From Clostridium sp. CAG:780 (GTDB lineage Bacteria > Bacillota > Clostridia > TANB77 > CAG-508), in the NCBI GenBank assembly GCA_000434195.1, contig HF994471.1:1-64000 (forward strand): 64,000 bases of DNA, in the 5' to 3' direction. The position numbers and the translations under genes were made by a program. This document shows positions 52,557-61,641 of the stretch, piece after piece (the first letter of the stretch is position 1; each line of letters opens with the position of its first letter). The notes beneath the pieces were generated by a model, which worked only from the letters and a program-made list of their open reading frames with translations, searched no databases and was not told where the DNA came from.

Positions 52557-54932
52557 ATATATCTCTAAAAATTTGCAATTTGCATATTCTTTATTGTTTT
52601 TTACTATATCTAGGAGTTCGTCTACCATTTCTTTTGTTATTTTACTATTGTGCTTTTCATAAAACTTTTTCAATGGCTTTTGTAAATCCATCATAACTTT
52701 AGTCGCTTTATTTACATTTTGCTCTTTTAATAATCGATTCATTTTTTCCATTTCTGAGTTATATATCACTTTTCCTATATCGGTTTCTTTTATTTGTTCT
52801 AGTGTGTTTTCCTCTGTGATTTCATCTATTTTTAAGTGTCTTTCTGGTATTTTTCTTCCTAATACTTCTTCAAACTCTTTGTCTGTAATTTCTTGTATTT
52901 CTGCATTATAATACTTGTCTGAGTACTTTGCTTTTATATCTGCATCTTGTGATTTTATTGTTATTCTATCCTTTAAAACTATATCCTCACTAGATTTTCC
53001 CACTTGTATTTCATATGTGCCTTCTTCTATTGCCCATTTTCTTGATTCAGTATTGTAATATTCAAAACTATCTTTTGCCAATTCTATTTTTATAATTTTT
53101 TCTTCTCCAGGCTTTAATTCCACCTTTTTAAATTCTTTTAGTTCTCTTAAAGGTTTATAGATTTTAGGATTTGATTGTGATACATATATTTGTGCAATCT
53201 CTTTTCCTTTTACTTTTCCTATGTTTTTAATTTTGAATAAAATTTTTACCTTATAATTTTCCTGTTCTATTTTTAGGTCCGAATATTTAAATTGAGTATA
53301 ACTTAGTCCATATCCAAATGGGAAAAGGACCTTTTTCTTTGCTGTATTGTAATATCTATATCCTACATATATAGTTTCTTTATATTCTACTGTTAGCTCT
53401 GTTCCTGGATAGTTGTTATAGCATGGGGTATCTTCTAGTTTTATTGGATACGTTTCTGCCAATTTCCCACTAGGATTTACTTTTCCTATTACGCAATTTA
53501 TCATTGCACTTGCCCCTGTTTCTCCACCTAAGTAGCCTGTTATTATTGCTTTTGCTTTGTCTTGCCATCGCATTTCGATTGGTGCGCCATTTGATAATAT
53601 AATTATTATATTTTGGTTTACTTTGCTTATCTCTTCTATCAAGTTTATCTGATTTGTTGGTATTTGTAGCGTTTCTCTGTCTACTCCTTCTGATTCATAG
53701 TTTTCTGTAAGTCCTACAAATATTAATACTTTGTCATGTCTTTTTGCTACATTAACCGCTTCTTTCAATAGTTGTTCATCATTACCAGATTCAACTCTCT
53801 CATATCCTTGTGCATACTCAAATTCTATATTATTTTTTCTTAAACTTTCAAGTGCATTTTCTACATTATATGGGTTTATGGTAGAACTTCCTGCACCTTG
53901 ATATCTAGGCTCTTTTGCCATATCTCCGATTACTGCTATTTTTGTTTTTTGGATTGGTAATATGTTATTTTCGTTTTTTAATAATACTACTGATTCTTCT
54001 GCTATTTTTAAAGCAATCTCATGATGCTTTTTTTGATTATAAGAATATTCTTGAGTTTTATCATATGTTTTTTGAGCTGTTTGAATAATTCTTTCAACTA
54101 TTTTGTCTAATTCTTTTTCGCTTATTATATTTGCTTTCACTGCTTTGATTATTTCTTCTTTGCCGTTTCCTCTACCACCTGGCATCTCTAAATCATTAGT
54201 TGCCTTAATTCCTTCTACTCTATTATTTTCTGCTCCCCAATCCGAAATTACTATTCCATTATATTTCCATTCTTTTCTTAGTATTTCTTTTAGCAAGTGT
54301 TTGTTTTCTGTACAATATTCTCCATTAACTTTATTGTATGCACTCATAACTGCCCATGGTTTTGATTTTTTGATAATCATTTGAAATGCTTTTAAATAGA
54401 TTTCTCTTAACGTTCTTTCATCTATAATTGCATCAATAGTTCTTCTTCTGTTTTCTTGATTATTTACTGCAAAATGTTTTACACATGCTCCAACGTTTTG
54501 ACTTTGCATCCCTTTTACATATTCACTACCAAGTATTCCTGTTAAAAATGGATCTTCTGATATATATTCGAAGTTTCTGCCACACAGCGGACTTCTTTTT
54601 ATATTTATTGCTGGTCCTAACACTATATTGATTTTCTCTTTTTTGGCTTCTTCTGCTAAAGCTTTGCCTAAAAGATATGCTATTCTTCTATTCCAGCTGT
54701 TTCCTAAAGTTGCTAGTGTTGGAAAGCATGTCGCCTTTTCGCTCTCATTTATTCCTAAATTATCTTGCTTATCTTTTTGTACCCTTAATCCATTTGGTCC
54801 GTCTGACATCGTTATTTTAGGAATATTATATTTTTTTATTTCTTTACTATTCCAGTAGTCTTCTCCCACACAAAGTGACGCTTTTTCTTCTAATGTCATA
54901 TTTTTTATATCCACAACTTTTTTCTCCATCAT
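52548..54932 (-). CDS. GH3 family beta-glucosidase-like enzyme
   Basis: 794 residues, no signal peptide, so cytoplasmic. Domains: GH3 N-terminal barrel (1-300) with SDGPNGLR and nucleophile Asp231 in VISDWGA; GH3 C-terminal domain (about 330-550) with GxGSSxxNPYN, where the acid/base Glu lies near; fibronectin type III-like domain (about 590-660); and a C-terminal extension of about 130 residues rich in Glu and Lys, not part of the minimal enzyme. The family releases glucose, xylose or arabinose from oligosaccharides. Start MMEKK at 54932, weak ribosome binding site. Confidence 0.9.
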   Translation of the reverse strand: MMEKKVVDIKNMTLEEKASLCVGEDYWNSKEIKKYNIPKITMSDGPNGLRVQKDKQDNLGINESEKATCFPTLATLGNSWNRRIAYLLGKALAEEAKKEKINIVLGPAINIKRSPLCGRNFEYISEDPFLTGILGSEYVKGMQSQNVGACVKHFAVNNQENRRRTIDAIIDERTLREIYLKAFQMIIKKSKPWAVMSAYNKVNGEYCTENKHLLKEILRKEWKYNGIVISDWGAENNRVEGIKATNDLEMPGGRGNGKEEIIKAVKANIISEKELDKIVERIIQTAQKTYDKTQEYSYNQKKHHEIALKIAEESVVLLKNENNILPIQKTKIAVIGDMAKEPRYQGAGSSTINPYNVENALESLRKNNIEFEYAQGYERVESGNDEQLLKEAVNVAKRHDKVLIFVGLTENYESEGVDRETLQIPTNQINLIEEISKVNQNIIIILSNGAPIEMRWQDKAKAIITGYLGGETGASAMINCVIGKVNPSGKLAETYPIKLEDTPCYNNYPGTELTVEYKETIYVGYRYYNTAKKKVLFPFGYGLSYTQFKYSDLKIEQENYKVKILFKIKNIGKVKGKEIAQIYVSQSNPKIYKPLRELKEFKKVELKPGEEKIIKIELAKDSFEYYNTESRKWAIEEGTYEIQVGKSSEDIVLKDRITIKSQDADIKAKYSDKYYNAEIQEITDKEFEEVLGRKIPERHLKIDEITEENTLEQIKETDIGKVIYNSEMEKMNRLLKEQNVNKATKVMMDLQKPLKKFYEKHNSKITKEMVDELLDIVKNNKEYANCKFLEIYLK

Positions 54933-54982
54933 AAATTTTTCTTATTTATATCACATTATTCTCATATATTCAAGAATAATGC

Positions 54983-55024
54983 TTGACTTTTCTTAAATCC
55001 CGCCTTATAATAGTTAAGGTTAAC
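54983..55024 (+). promoter_or_regulatory. Promoter and possible operator of the glycosyltransferase gene
   Basis: TTGACT (54983-54988) and TATAAT (55006-55011) are separated by 17 bases. The palindrome GTTAAGGTTAAC (55013-55024) covers the expected start site and could be an operator. Confidence 0.75.
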
Positions 55025-55041
55025 TGTAACTTTTAGAAAAA

Positions 55042-55072
55042 GCAAGACTTCACGGAGGTCTTGTGCGTTTTT
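55042..55072 (+). terminator. Leader hairpin ahead of the glycosyltransferase gene
   Basis: CAAGAC (55043-55048) pairs with GTCTTG (55058-55063), with a CACGGAG loop region, followed by TGCG and five T. It sits in the 5' untranslated region and may attenuate expression. Confidence 0.45.
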
Positions 55073-55092
55073 GAAAGAGGAGGTTAGTTCAA

Positions 55093-55953
55093 ATGAAATT
55101 CTCGATCATCCTGCCTTGTTTCAACAGTAAGTCGTACATCAACAAGTGTGTTGATAGCATTCTCTCTCAGTCCTTCTCGGATTATGAGTTGATTGTTATT
55201 GACGATGGTTCTACTGACGGAACTTCTCAGATTTTGGACGAATACGCATCGACCTATCCTCACATTCATGTCCACCATTTTAGCAATGCTGGTGTTTCTA
55301 TCGCTCGGAAGCGTGGCATCTCCCTTGCTACTGGTGAGTACTCTATCTTTGTAGACTCTGACGACACCATTGAACCTAATCATCTGGAGAATCTCAATGC
55401 GGGTATCATTAAGCACAACCATCCTGATATCATTCGGTGTCAGGTCAATCTGATTAATGACTCTCCTCACAAAGATTCTCAGCGGTACAATTTCACGTCG
55501 GGTATTGACATTCTTAATTCTGGAATCGACTCTCTGAAAATGTGGTCCATTCCCGGTAAGAAGTATGCAGTTTACTGGCTCTTTGCTTTTAAGACCAGTA
55601 TTTTCTCGAAGGTTACGTTTCATCGTACCTTGAGATGTTACGAAGATGTGGCACTGATTCCCATTCTGATTGCCAGCTCTCCTCGCGTCGTTACTATTAA
55701 TCATGCTGGTTATAACTATCTTTGCAATAACTCTGATAGTTTGACCAATACTATTAGTCTCGAGGCTGAGTGTCAGCGGGCTGACGATTTCTATGAGGCC
55801 TGTCAGTTTGCCATCAAAAATTTTTCTAATCTTGAGCAGGTGTCGGAGGCCGATATTTCCTTCTTTGTTGACGACTACAATCGTCGACTCTTGAACAAAT
55901 ACGAGTCTCTGCCTGAGGTTCTGAAACCTCAGTTTATTCACTGGTTCAAGTAA
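55093..55953 (+). CDS. Glycosyltransferase family 2, foreign base composition
   Basis: 286 residues. Inverting GT2 enzyme that transfers sugars from nucleotide sugars: SIILPCFN start, VIDDGSTDGT (nucleotide-binding DDGS), and the metal-binding DSDD at 88-91. The rest is a standard GT2 with C-terminal helices, without membrane helices. GC content is about 40% against about 25% in the flanking genes, and it uses CTG, CGG and CTC codons rarely seen in neighbours. With its own promoter and terminator, it was probably acquired recently as a single gene. Acceptor is unknown, possibly a surface polysaccharide. Ribosome binding site GAGGAGG. Confidence 0.93.
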   Translation: MKFSIILPCFNSKSYINKCVDSILSQSFSDYELIVIDDGSTDGTSQILDEYASTYPHIHVHHFSNAGVSIARKRGISLATGEYSIFVDSDDTIEPNHLENLNAGIIKHNHPDIIRCQVNLINDSPHKDSQRYNFTSGIDILNSGIDSLKMWSIPGKKYAVYWLFAFKTSIFSKVTFHRTLRCYEDVALIPILIASSPRVVTINHAGYNYLCNNSDSLTNTISLEAECQRADDFYEACQFAIKNFSNLEQVSEADISFFVDDYNRRLLNKYESLPEVLKPQFIHWFK

Positions 55954-55962
55954 ATAAACGCA

Positions 55963-56002
55963 AATTCCCTATTTCTTAATTAGAAATAGGGAATTATTTT
56001 TA
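55963..56002. terminator. Terminator after the glycosyltransferase gene
   Basis: Perfect 14-bp stem AATTCCCTATTTCT (55963-55976) with AGAAATAGGGAATT (55982-55995), then ATTTTTA. It also serves the convergent CmpB-like gene. Confidence 0.93.
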
Positions 56003-56043
56003 TAAAAAAAGACATATATAAAAATATATATGCTTTTCTATAT

Positions 56044-56883
56044 TTATTTTAATCTAAATTTATGACTTATTTTATAATAATATGGTTTAATATCTGTTAA
56101 TATATCTTTTACCCATATAATGTTTCCGTCATTATCTTTATATTTTATGTTTGGAAATGTTCTTAACATTTTTTCATCTGTAAATATTGTGTTTGACAAT
56201 TTTTGTACAAATTTGTTTTCTAAAACTTCCTGACTTACCATGAGATTTTTGTCTTCTACAAGATTTAAGTCATATTTTTTTGTAAATCTTGTATAAAATA
56301 CTTGAAGTCCAAAAGCTGTTATTAGCAAATCTAAAATTAATAATATTGTTCCACCTATTGTTAGTACACTAAATAGTTTTTTAGGAATTTTGTCTATAAA
56401 TTTTTCTATATATGGATTTATTAACCTCATTAATACTAGTGCTAATATTCCCCAGAATATTGTAAATAACAAACATATTCTGCCATTTATATCAAATGGC
56501 ATGTTTGAATAATCCCACCATTTAATATGAAATACTATTTCTCCTAGCCAGCTTATCACATATTCTACTATTGAGCCTTCTATTGCTCCTGCTAAGAATA
56601 ATGTCCAGTTTTTCTTTTTAAATTTTTGAAGCCCTGGTATCATTACTGCCGCACCAAGTCCATATATACAGCAGAATGGTCCGTACAAACAGCTTTGTCT
56701 GCTCTCAATTACTCCTTTTGTAAGCATTCCAAATATAGTTTCTATTATAAATCCTAGAAAACTATATATTATAAAGTAGGCTAGTATTCTTTTAAATGTA
56801 ATTTTTACGACTGGATCTTCTATTACTATTTTGTTTTGTATTTTTTCTTTTATTTTTTCTTCTAATTTTATTTCATCTATCAT
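56044..56883 (-). CDS. CmpB-family putative ABC transporter membrane protein
   Basis: 279 residues with about five membrane helices (from about residue 33). Segments such as YFIIYSFLGFIIETIFG, then ESRQSCLYGPFCCIYGLGA and WWDYSNMPFDINGRICLLFTIFWG match the CmpB-type family (DUF1113), whose role in transport is only inferred. The soluble C-terminal region is charged. It lies 14 bases after the pilin-like operon's large protein and on the same strand, so the two may be co-transcribed. Confidence 0.8.
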   Translation of the reverse strand: MIDEIKLEEKIKEKIQNKIVIEDPVVKITFKRILAYFIIYSFLGFIIETIFGMLTKGVIESRQSCLYGPFCCIYGLGAAVMIPGLQKFKKKNWTLFLAGAIEGSIVEYVISWLGEIVFHIKWWDYSNMPFDINGRICLLFTIFWGILALVLMRLINPYIEKFIDKIPKKLFSVLTIGGTILLILDLLITAFGLQVFYTRFTKKYDLNLVEDKNLMVSQEVLENKFVQKLSNTIFTDEKMLRTFPNIKYKDNDGNIIWVKDILTDIKPYYYKISHKFRLK

Positions 56884-56897
56884 ATTCTTTCTCCAAG

Positions 56898-58709
56898 TTA
56901 ATATCCAAAATATGCATTTACTAAATACAAATCATATCTAGCTCTTGCCAAGGCAGTTAGATAATATTTTTGTAGGTTCACTCCATTTAAGTTTGTAATG
57001 TTTACTTCATCTCCATTTAAGTCTGTTATATTTCCATACGATTCTCCATATTCGTCATGGTCTCTTCCGAATTTGTCAATTACTTTTCCTGCTATAATGT
57101 CATCTGTTGAGTATGCATCTGATGCTGCAACTATACAGTCATAGCATGCTTCATATGGTTGAGGATAGAAATAAGCATATTTTCCTTCGTTTATGTTTAC
57201 TTCATTACTCTCTAATATTTGAGCAAGAGCATTTACATCTTCTCCTGTTAGAGATATAGATTTTCTCTTAAAATCTATTGTTGAATATGCTCCCTCTAAT
57301 GTCATTCTTCCATAATTTAAAGCTGTAATTAAAGCTTTACATCCTGGCTTATGATATTCTATTTTTCCTTCATCATCTTTTGATAATATATATATTGCAT
57401 CATTTGATACTGTTTCTTTGTTTGCATTGTTTGAAACAACACAGTAATTATTATATATTTTTCCTCCTATTGGGAATCCTTGTAAAAATACCAATTCACA
57501 TATGTTGTTTTCAATGTTGTCCCAATCTCCTTCTGTTAATTCTGGCATCGAGAATTCATATCCTGCTGACGAATGATCTGTATATGTTTTCATAGCTTGG
57601 ATTAAATTTGTTTCTATTGAATATCTTATTACATTTCTTCTTTGTTCATTAAATGGTGAACTTGAAAGTAATGGATTGTTCTGTGTTCCTCTTGTATCAA
57701 ATATTCTAGCATTATCTAATTGTGTTGCAAATCTCTCTGGTATTTTATATCCTTCTGCATCACATGCCCATTGTTGAGTTACATTTTTTAAATTTTCATT
57801 TACCCATATTGTGAATTCAGCTGCTTCTTGATAAAATTTCTTTGCACTTTCTGAACTTAGTTGCTTTGTTGCTGCATCATAGTAAATGTTTAATGCATTT
57901 ACTGTTTCTGATGAACTTATATAATCTTTTCTGTATTGAGAACTATATTTAAAATATTTTCTACTTTCGTTTGTAGGATTTTTTTCTAAATATATTTTTT
58001 GGTTATTATATACCACATATTGGTATCTTCCTTGATATTTTGCTTGGTTGATTGTTTCTGCACTTGCATCATCATCTAATGTTACTAAGTTTTCTTCTAG
58101 CACTTCACTTAAATTAACGTAATCAGCTATTCTTGCTGGGTCTTGAGCTATTTGCTCTGCCTCATCATATGATATTAAATGTCCTGTTTTTGTAACATAA
58201 TTTCCTTCTACTGTGCCTATAATTGTTATGGTATTATCAAGTGTATAATTTACCACAAAATCATTGTGTCTACTATTTATATCAATATATCTGCATGAGT
58301 ATGATGTAAATGGTTTTAGCCCGTATTTAAAAGCTTGTAATTCTGTGTCATAGTAATTTGTGTATATATGGTAGCCATCATACAAAGTGAACACAATAGC
58401 TGGTGTGTATTCTTTTAGTTCCTCTTTTGTATACCCCTTTACTTCTAGGTTTGTTGCAAGAGAAGAATAGAATACGTTAATAGATGCTTCTATGTCTCTT
58501 ATTTTCGAGTTTGCTATATCTGAAAACTCGTTGTTTTGAGTGTTTATTTGAAACGCTCTAATAGAGTCATGTGCAGCATTTACTAAATTTGCATCATATA
58601 TGGTTTGTGTTTTTATTGTTTCCAAATGTGAGCTTACATAATTTGATAATACTAACGATATTGGAAGTATTATTATTATAAAAATTATCGCTATGTGTTG
58701 TAATTTCAT
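56898..58709 (-). CDS. Large surface protein with N-terminal pilin-like helix
   Basis: 603 residues. Starts MKLQHIAIIFIIIILPISLVLSN: a short start and one hydrophobic helix (6-27) continuing into a polar helix, like an N-terminal anchor of minor pilins. The remainder is extracellular, with many Tyr, Asn and Thr and no family I recognise. CYDC and similar Cys are few. As the last member of the pilin-like operon it may be a tip or adhesin subunit; this is inference. The gene follows a terminator hairpin at 58725-58774. Confidence 0.6.
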   Translation of the reverse strand: MKLQHIAIIFIIIILPISLVLSNYVSSHLETIKTQTIYDANLVNAAHDSIRAFQINTQNNEFSDIANSKIRDIEASINVFYSSLATNLEVKGYTKEELKEYTPAIVFTLYDGYHIYTNYYDTELQAFKYGLKPFTSYSCRYIDINSRHNDFVVNYTLDNTITIIGTVEGNYVTKTGHLISYDEAEQIAQDPARIADYVNLSEVLEENLVTLDDDASAETINQAKYQGRYQYVVYNNQKIYLEKNPTNESRKYFKYSSQYRKDYISSSETVNALNIYYDAATKQLSSESAKKFYQEAAEFTIWVNENLKNVTQQWACDAEGYKIPERFATQLDNARIFDTRGTQNNPLLSSSPFNEQRRNVIRYSIETNLIQAMKTYTDHSSAGYEFSMPELTEGDWDNIENNICELVFLQGFPIGGKIYNNYCVVSNNANKETVSNDAIYILSKDDEGKIEYHKPGCKALITALNYGRMTLEGAYSTIDFKRKSISLTGEDVNALAQILESNEVNINEGKYAYFYPQPYEACYDCIVAASDAYSTDDIIAGKVIDKFGRDHDEYGESYGNITDLNGDEVNITNLNGVNLQKYYLTALARARYDLYLVNAYFGY

Positions 58710-58724
58710 ATGTTTACCTTTCTA

Positions 58725-58774
58725 TAAAAAAACAGCTCTTGGACTTTGCTACATATTACAGTCCATAAGCTGTT
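58725..58774 (-). terminator. Hairpin terminator inside the pilin-like operon
   Basis: AACAGCT (58731-58737) and GGACT (58741-58745) pair with AGTCC (58760-58764) and AAGCTGTT (58767-58774) across a small internal loop. On the minus strand seven T residues follow. Expression of the 603-residue gene would need read-through or its own promoter. Confidence 0.65.
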
Positions 58775-58787
58775 ACATTATACATTA

Positions 58788-59318
58788 TTAGTTTTTACCA
58801 TTTACAGTAACAATTCCTGCATATTGTACAGCAATTTGATACGTGTCATTTCCTGCAATTCTATAAAAGAAGTTTCTTAATGTCTGTGCTATTGTTGTAT
58901 TTGTATTTTTAACAGTTACAGAGACTCTATCTCCTTCTTTTAACGTTATTTTATGTTTTTTATTGTCTTTTAAAACGCTTTCTAATTGACTTGTGTATAG
59001 GTTATAATAAATGTTTTCACCTATTTTAGTTGTTTCTGCTTGTGTTGTTTTTACTCCTATATTTTCATCCATTATTTGTACCATTAACTCTACATCAAAA
59101 GCATTTCCTGTTGATGTAATTGTTTGAATGTACTTATCATAATCGTCTAATGTTAATTCTCCAGTTGTTCTAACTTTATCTACAAAATCAGTAGTAGCTG
59201 TTTGTACTGTTAATTGTGAGATGTTATCTGATTTTTCAGATACAGACATCAAAGGGAAAACAAACATTAGCATTGCTGCTAAAAATATAGCTATAATTGT
59301 TACAAAACTATCTCCCAT
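58788..59318 (-). CDS. Pilin-like or TadE-like membrane protein
   Basis: 176 residues, N-terminal helix (about 5-25, FVTIIAIFLAAMLMFVFPL) with the rest extracellular: Thr-rich, helical then beta-rich (ITLKEGDRVSVTVKN). The N-terminal anchor and size fit minor pilins or TadE-type pseudopilins, but no cleavage site is visible. No Cys. It differs in sequence from the MENA-type paralogs in the same operon. Confidence 0.55.
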   Translation of the reverse strand: MGDSFVTIIAIFLAAMLMFVFPLMSVSEKSDNISQLTVQTATTDFVDKVRTTGELTLDDYDKYIQTITSTGNAFDVELMVQIMDENIGVKTTQAETTKIGENIYYNLYTSQLESVLKDNKKHKITLKEGDRVSVTVKNTNTTIAQTLRNFFYRIAGNDTYQIAVQYAGIVTVNGKN

Positions 59319-59371
59319 TTTCTTTGTTTCCTTTCTTTTTTATAGTATTTGCTGTTTAAAATCATTTGTTA

Positions 59372-60061
59372 CTAATTTATCATCACATAGGTGATTACTT
59401 TTTTAGTAGTAGTCTTATTTCCTCTGATACCCGAGTTTTCGTCATCTTCTGCTTTTACAGTTACAACTTCTCCAACCATTTCAACAAATTTAGCCTGGTT
59501 AAATCTTTTTGCAAATCCTATTGAAGTGTAATCCATGTTTTCATATGTTTCTCCTGCTAGAATCGCATCCAGATTCTTTTTGACCTCTGATATTGCTCCA
59601 GTCCAAGGTTCTCTTCTAGATTGTTCTTCTTTTAAATCAAAAGAGCAAATGCTTGTACTTGTACCAGTATCATCAAAATCGTTTTTATACCCAGTGCTCC
59701 ATAGTTCTGGATCTGTTTGGGTTTTGTATATTTCTATTGGTCTTCCTATTGAAACGTTAGTTATTTTTCCATCTGAGTCATAAGAAGCAGTTCCTGACCT
59801 AAATGTAATTTTTATGTCTTCTTTACTATATCTATAGAGAGTAGGGATTACTGTTTCCATCCCTACTATTCTATTTCCTAAATTATCTACTTCTATCCCA
59901 TTAGACTCTGCATAAGAATAATATTCTGTTGGGTCTGTTAGATGTAGCATTAAGTCTGATGTTTGTCTAGCTTGTGAAAAGATATACATTGTTAAGCTTA
60001 ATGCTAATACTAATAGTATAACAGCAAATGCTAACATTGAAGCTTCTACTGCATTTTCCAT
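59372..60061 (-). CDS. Pilin-like protein, MENA type
   Basis: 229 residues. N-terminal MENAVEASMLAFAVILL matches its operon neighbours: Met-Glu-Asn start, small residues, then a hydrophobic helix to about residue 27. An extracellular domain of about 200 residues follows. The shared Tyr-x-x-Tyr segment and Arg-x-Val-x-x-x-x-x-Val stretch near residues 46-72 parallel the conserved block of the shorter paralogs. No leader peptide before the helix, so it is unlikely to be cleaved by a prepilin peptidase. Confidence 0.65.
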   Translation of the reverse strand: MENAVEASMLAFAVILLVLALSLTMYIFSQARQTSDLMLHLTDPTEYYSYAESNGIEVDNLGNRIVGMETVIPTLYRYSKEDIKITFRSGTASYDSDGKITNVSIGRPIEIYKTQTDPELWSTGYKNDFDDTGTSTSICSFDLKEEQSRREPWTGAISEVKKNLDAILAGETYENMDYTSIGFAKRFNQAKFVEMVGEVVTVKAEDDENSGIRGNKTTTKKVITYVMIN

Positions 60062-60084
60062 AATTTACTTTTCCTTATAGTTTA

Positions 60085-60516
60085 TTATTGTTTTACTATG
60101 TAAGCAACTGTTATATATCCTGATTTATTGTATCCGAAAGATACTTTGTATGTTAGTCCTGTTTTATATGATGCTACTGAATAATCTTTAACTTTATCTG
60201 TTGTCCAATTAGCATCATCAGGATCTCTTGTTGCATTTCCTGCTGCATCTTCGATTAATATCAATCTAGATGTATCATCTTGATTTACTCTGTTATGATT
60301 GATTATTGCACCAACTAATTGTCTTACATCTGTTCCTGTTCTAACTCCTTCATAGCTTATAAATTCAGCATTATATGCTTGTGCTTTTTGTGGATCTAGG
60401 TTTGTTCCTTGTGCTGCTCCTGATGCTTGTTGGTATATATACATACCTAACGCGATAATTAAAATTGATAATATTATAGCTCCTGCTATAATTAATGCTT
60501 TACTTGCATTCTCCAT
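60085..60516 (-). CDS. Pilin-like protein, MENA type, probable major subunit
   Basis: 143 residues, the smallest of the series. N-terminal MENASKALIIAGAIIL opens a single helix (to about 28). It carries the conserved block Phe52-x-x-Tyr55 and Gly61-Thr-Asp-Val (SYEGVRTGTDVRQLVGAIINHN). A beta-rich C-terminal domain follows (LTYKVSFGYNKSGYITVAYIV). Its small size and strong GGAGG ribosome binding site suggest the main subunit, though this is only inference. The 85-base gap before the next gene upstream may hold a promoter. Confidence 0.65.
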   Translation of the reverse strand: MENASKALIIAGAIILSILIIALGMYIYQQASGAAQGTNLDPQKAQAYNAEFISYEGVRTGTDVRQLVGAIINHNRVNQDDTSRLILIEDAAGNATRDPDDANWTTDKVKDYSVASYKTGLTYKVSFGYNKSGYITVAYIVKQ

Positions 60517-60601
60517 AAATAAATCCTCCTTTAGTTTTTATATTTAATATATTTTTTAATTTTTATATTTCCTTATGAAATATAAAATATTAATAACTTA
60601 A

Positions 60602-61030
60602 TTATATTTGCTCAAAATACATGTATTTAACATTGTTTGTATTTTGATGATATTCTATTTTTGTGCATTTAAAGCTTGTTGCTCCAAAAAGTATTAAAAA
60701 TTTTTGTTCTCCTGATTTTTCTATTGCTTCCATTTTTATTATTTGTTCTTGCTCTTTGAATTTAATTTCTATTATTATCGAGTTTTTATTATTATCTATA
60801 TAATGTCCTTTTTCGTCTTTATCTACTGCATTTTTTTCATTGCTGTCTACTGCTTTATTTATAATAGATATTACATCTGTTCCTAAAACTTCTTGGTTAT
60901 AAAAGCTTTGATATGCCCTATTATTCTGACTGCTTTCTTTTTCTGCTCTTTTTATGTTATAAAAGCTATATGTAATAATTGCTATTACTACCAGAAAAAT
61001 AGCTACTATAAATATAATATTTCTCTTCAT
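60602..61030 (-). CDS. Pilin-like protein, variant N-terminus
   Basis: 142 residues from the ATG at 61030 (AGAAAGG upstream); an earlier ATG adds 16 unmatched residues. Starts MKRNIIFIVAIFLV, one helix (4-22). It shares the conserved block with the MENA proteins as Phe43-x-x-x-x-x-x-Leu49-Gly50-Thr-Asp-Val followed by IINKAVDSNE. C-terminal domain is beta-rich. So it is a diverged paralog of the same family. Confidence 0.6.
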   Translation of the reverse strand: MKRNIIFIVAIFLVVIAIITYSFYNIKRAEKESSQNNRAYQSFYNQEVLGTDVISIINKAVDSNEKNAVDKDEKGHYIDNNKNSIIIEIKFKEQEQIIKMEAIEKSGEQKFLILFGATSFKCTKIEYHQNTNNVKYMYFEQI

Positions 61031-61105
61031 ATCTGCCTTTCTTAAAATAATTATATCATTATGTTTTTTATTATGCAATCATTATTTGACATATTTTTTA
61101 ATATT

Positions 61106-61621
61106 TTATACTGGTTTAAATATCACTTTTTTTACTCTTTTAGTATATTGATCTATTAGAACACTACAACTATAATCTTTTACTTGATAGGTTCCATCTT
61201 GCATTGTTCCAATTTCACTTTTCATAAATTTTATATAATCATCTGTTGATAATGTTTCAAAGTTACGCTCTCCATTAATAGCTGATGTATCAATAGATAT
61301 ATAGAATGTTCCTTCCTTCTCTTTTTCTTCAAGACTATCCGTTCCAAAGTCATAACTTTGATTGTTTTGTTGTGCAAGATTTGCCAAGCTCACTATCTCA
61401 CTTGCTTTGCAAGTATTTTGCCAATTTCCATTTTCATCTTTATAGCTCTCATATTGGGTAAACTTGGTATTAAATTCAGTAATGTTTTTTTCTTCAAGCC
61501 TTGCTTGTATTAGAGAACTATAATCCCCAAAAACAGTGTATAAATATGCAATCAATGACAATATTAGAATTCCTACTAAAACTGAAGCTGCCATTAATAA
61601 TGCTTTACTTGCATTTTCCAC
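61106..61621 (-). CDS. Pilin-like protein, MENA type
   Basis: 171 residues. MENASKALLMAASVLVGILIL opens the anchor helix. The conserved block is seen as Phe54-Thr-Gln-Tyr57 then a CKASEIVSLANLAQQN segment. A single Cys lies at about residue 71 and another near the C-terminus (CSVL), so a disulfide is possible. It ends VKKVIFKPV, an edge-strand end shared in kind with the 212-residue paralog. Confidence 0.65.
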   Translation of the reverse strand: MENASKALLMAASVLVGILILSLIAYLYTVFGDYSSLIQARLEEKNITEFNTKFTQYESYKDENGNWQNTCKASEIVSLANLAQQNNQSYDFGTDSLEEKEKEGTFYISIDTSAINGERNFETLSTDDYIKFMKSEIGTMQDGTYQVKDYSCSVLIDQYTKRVKKVIFKPV

Positions 61622-61641
61622 TTTTATAGTCCTCCTTGCTT

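Noticed and set aside
55084..55941. A 285-codon frame on the minus strand, antisense to the glycosyltransferase
   Set aside because: It mirrors the plus-strand gene in the GC-richer insert where stops are rare; its translation has no recognisable fold and no ribosome binding site, while the plus strand has a clear GT2 fold with promoter and terminator.
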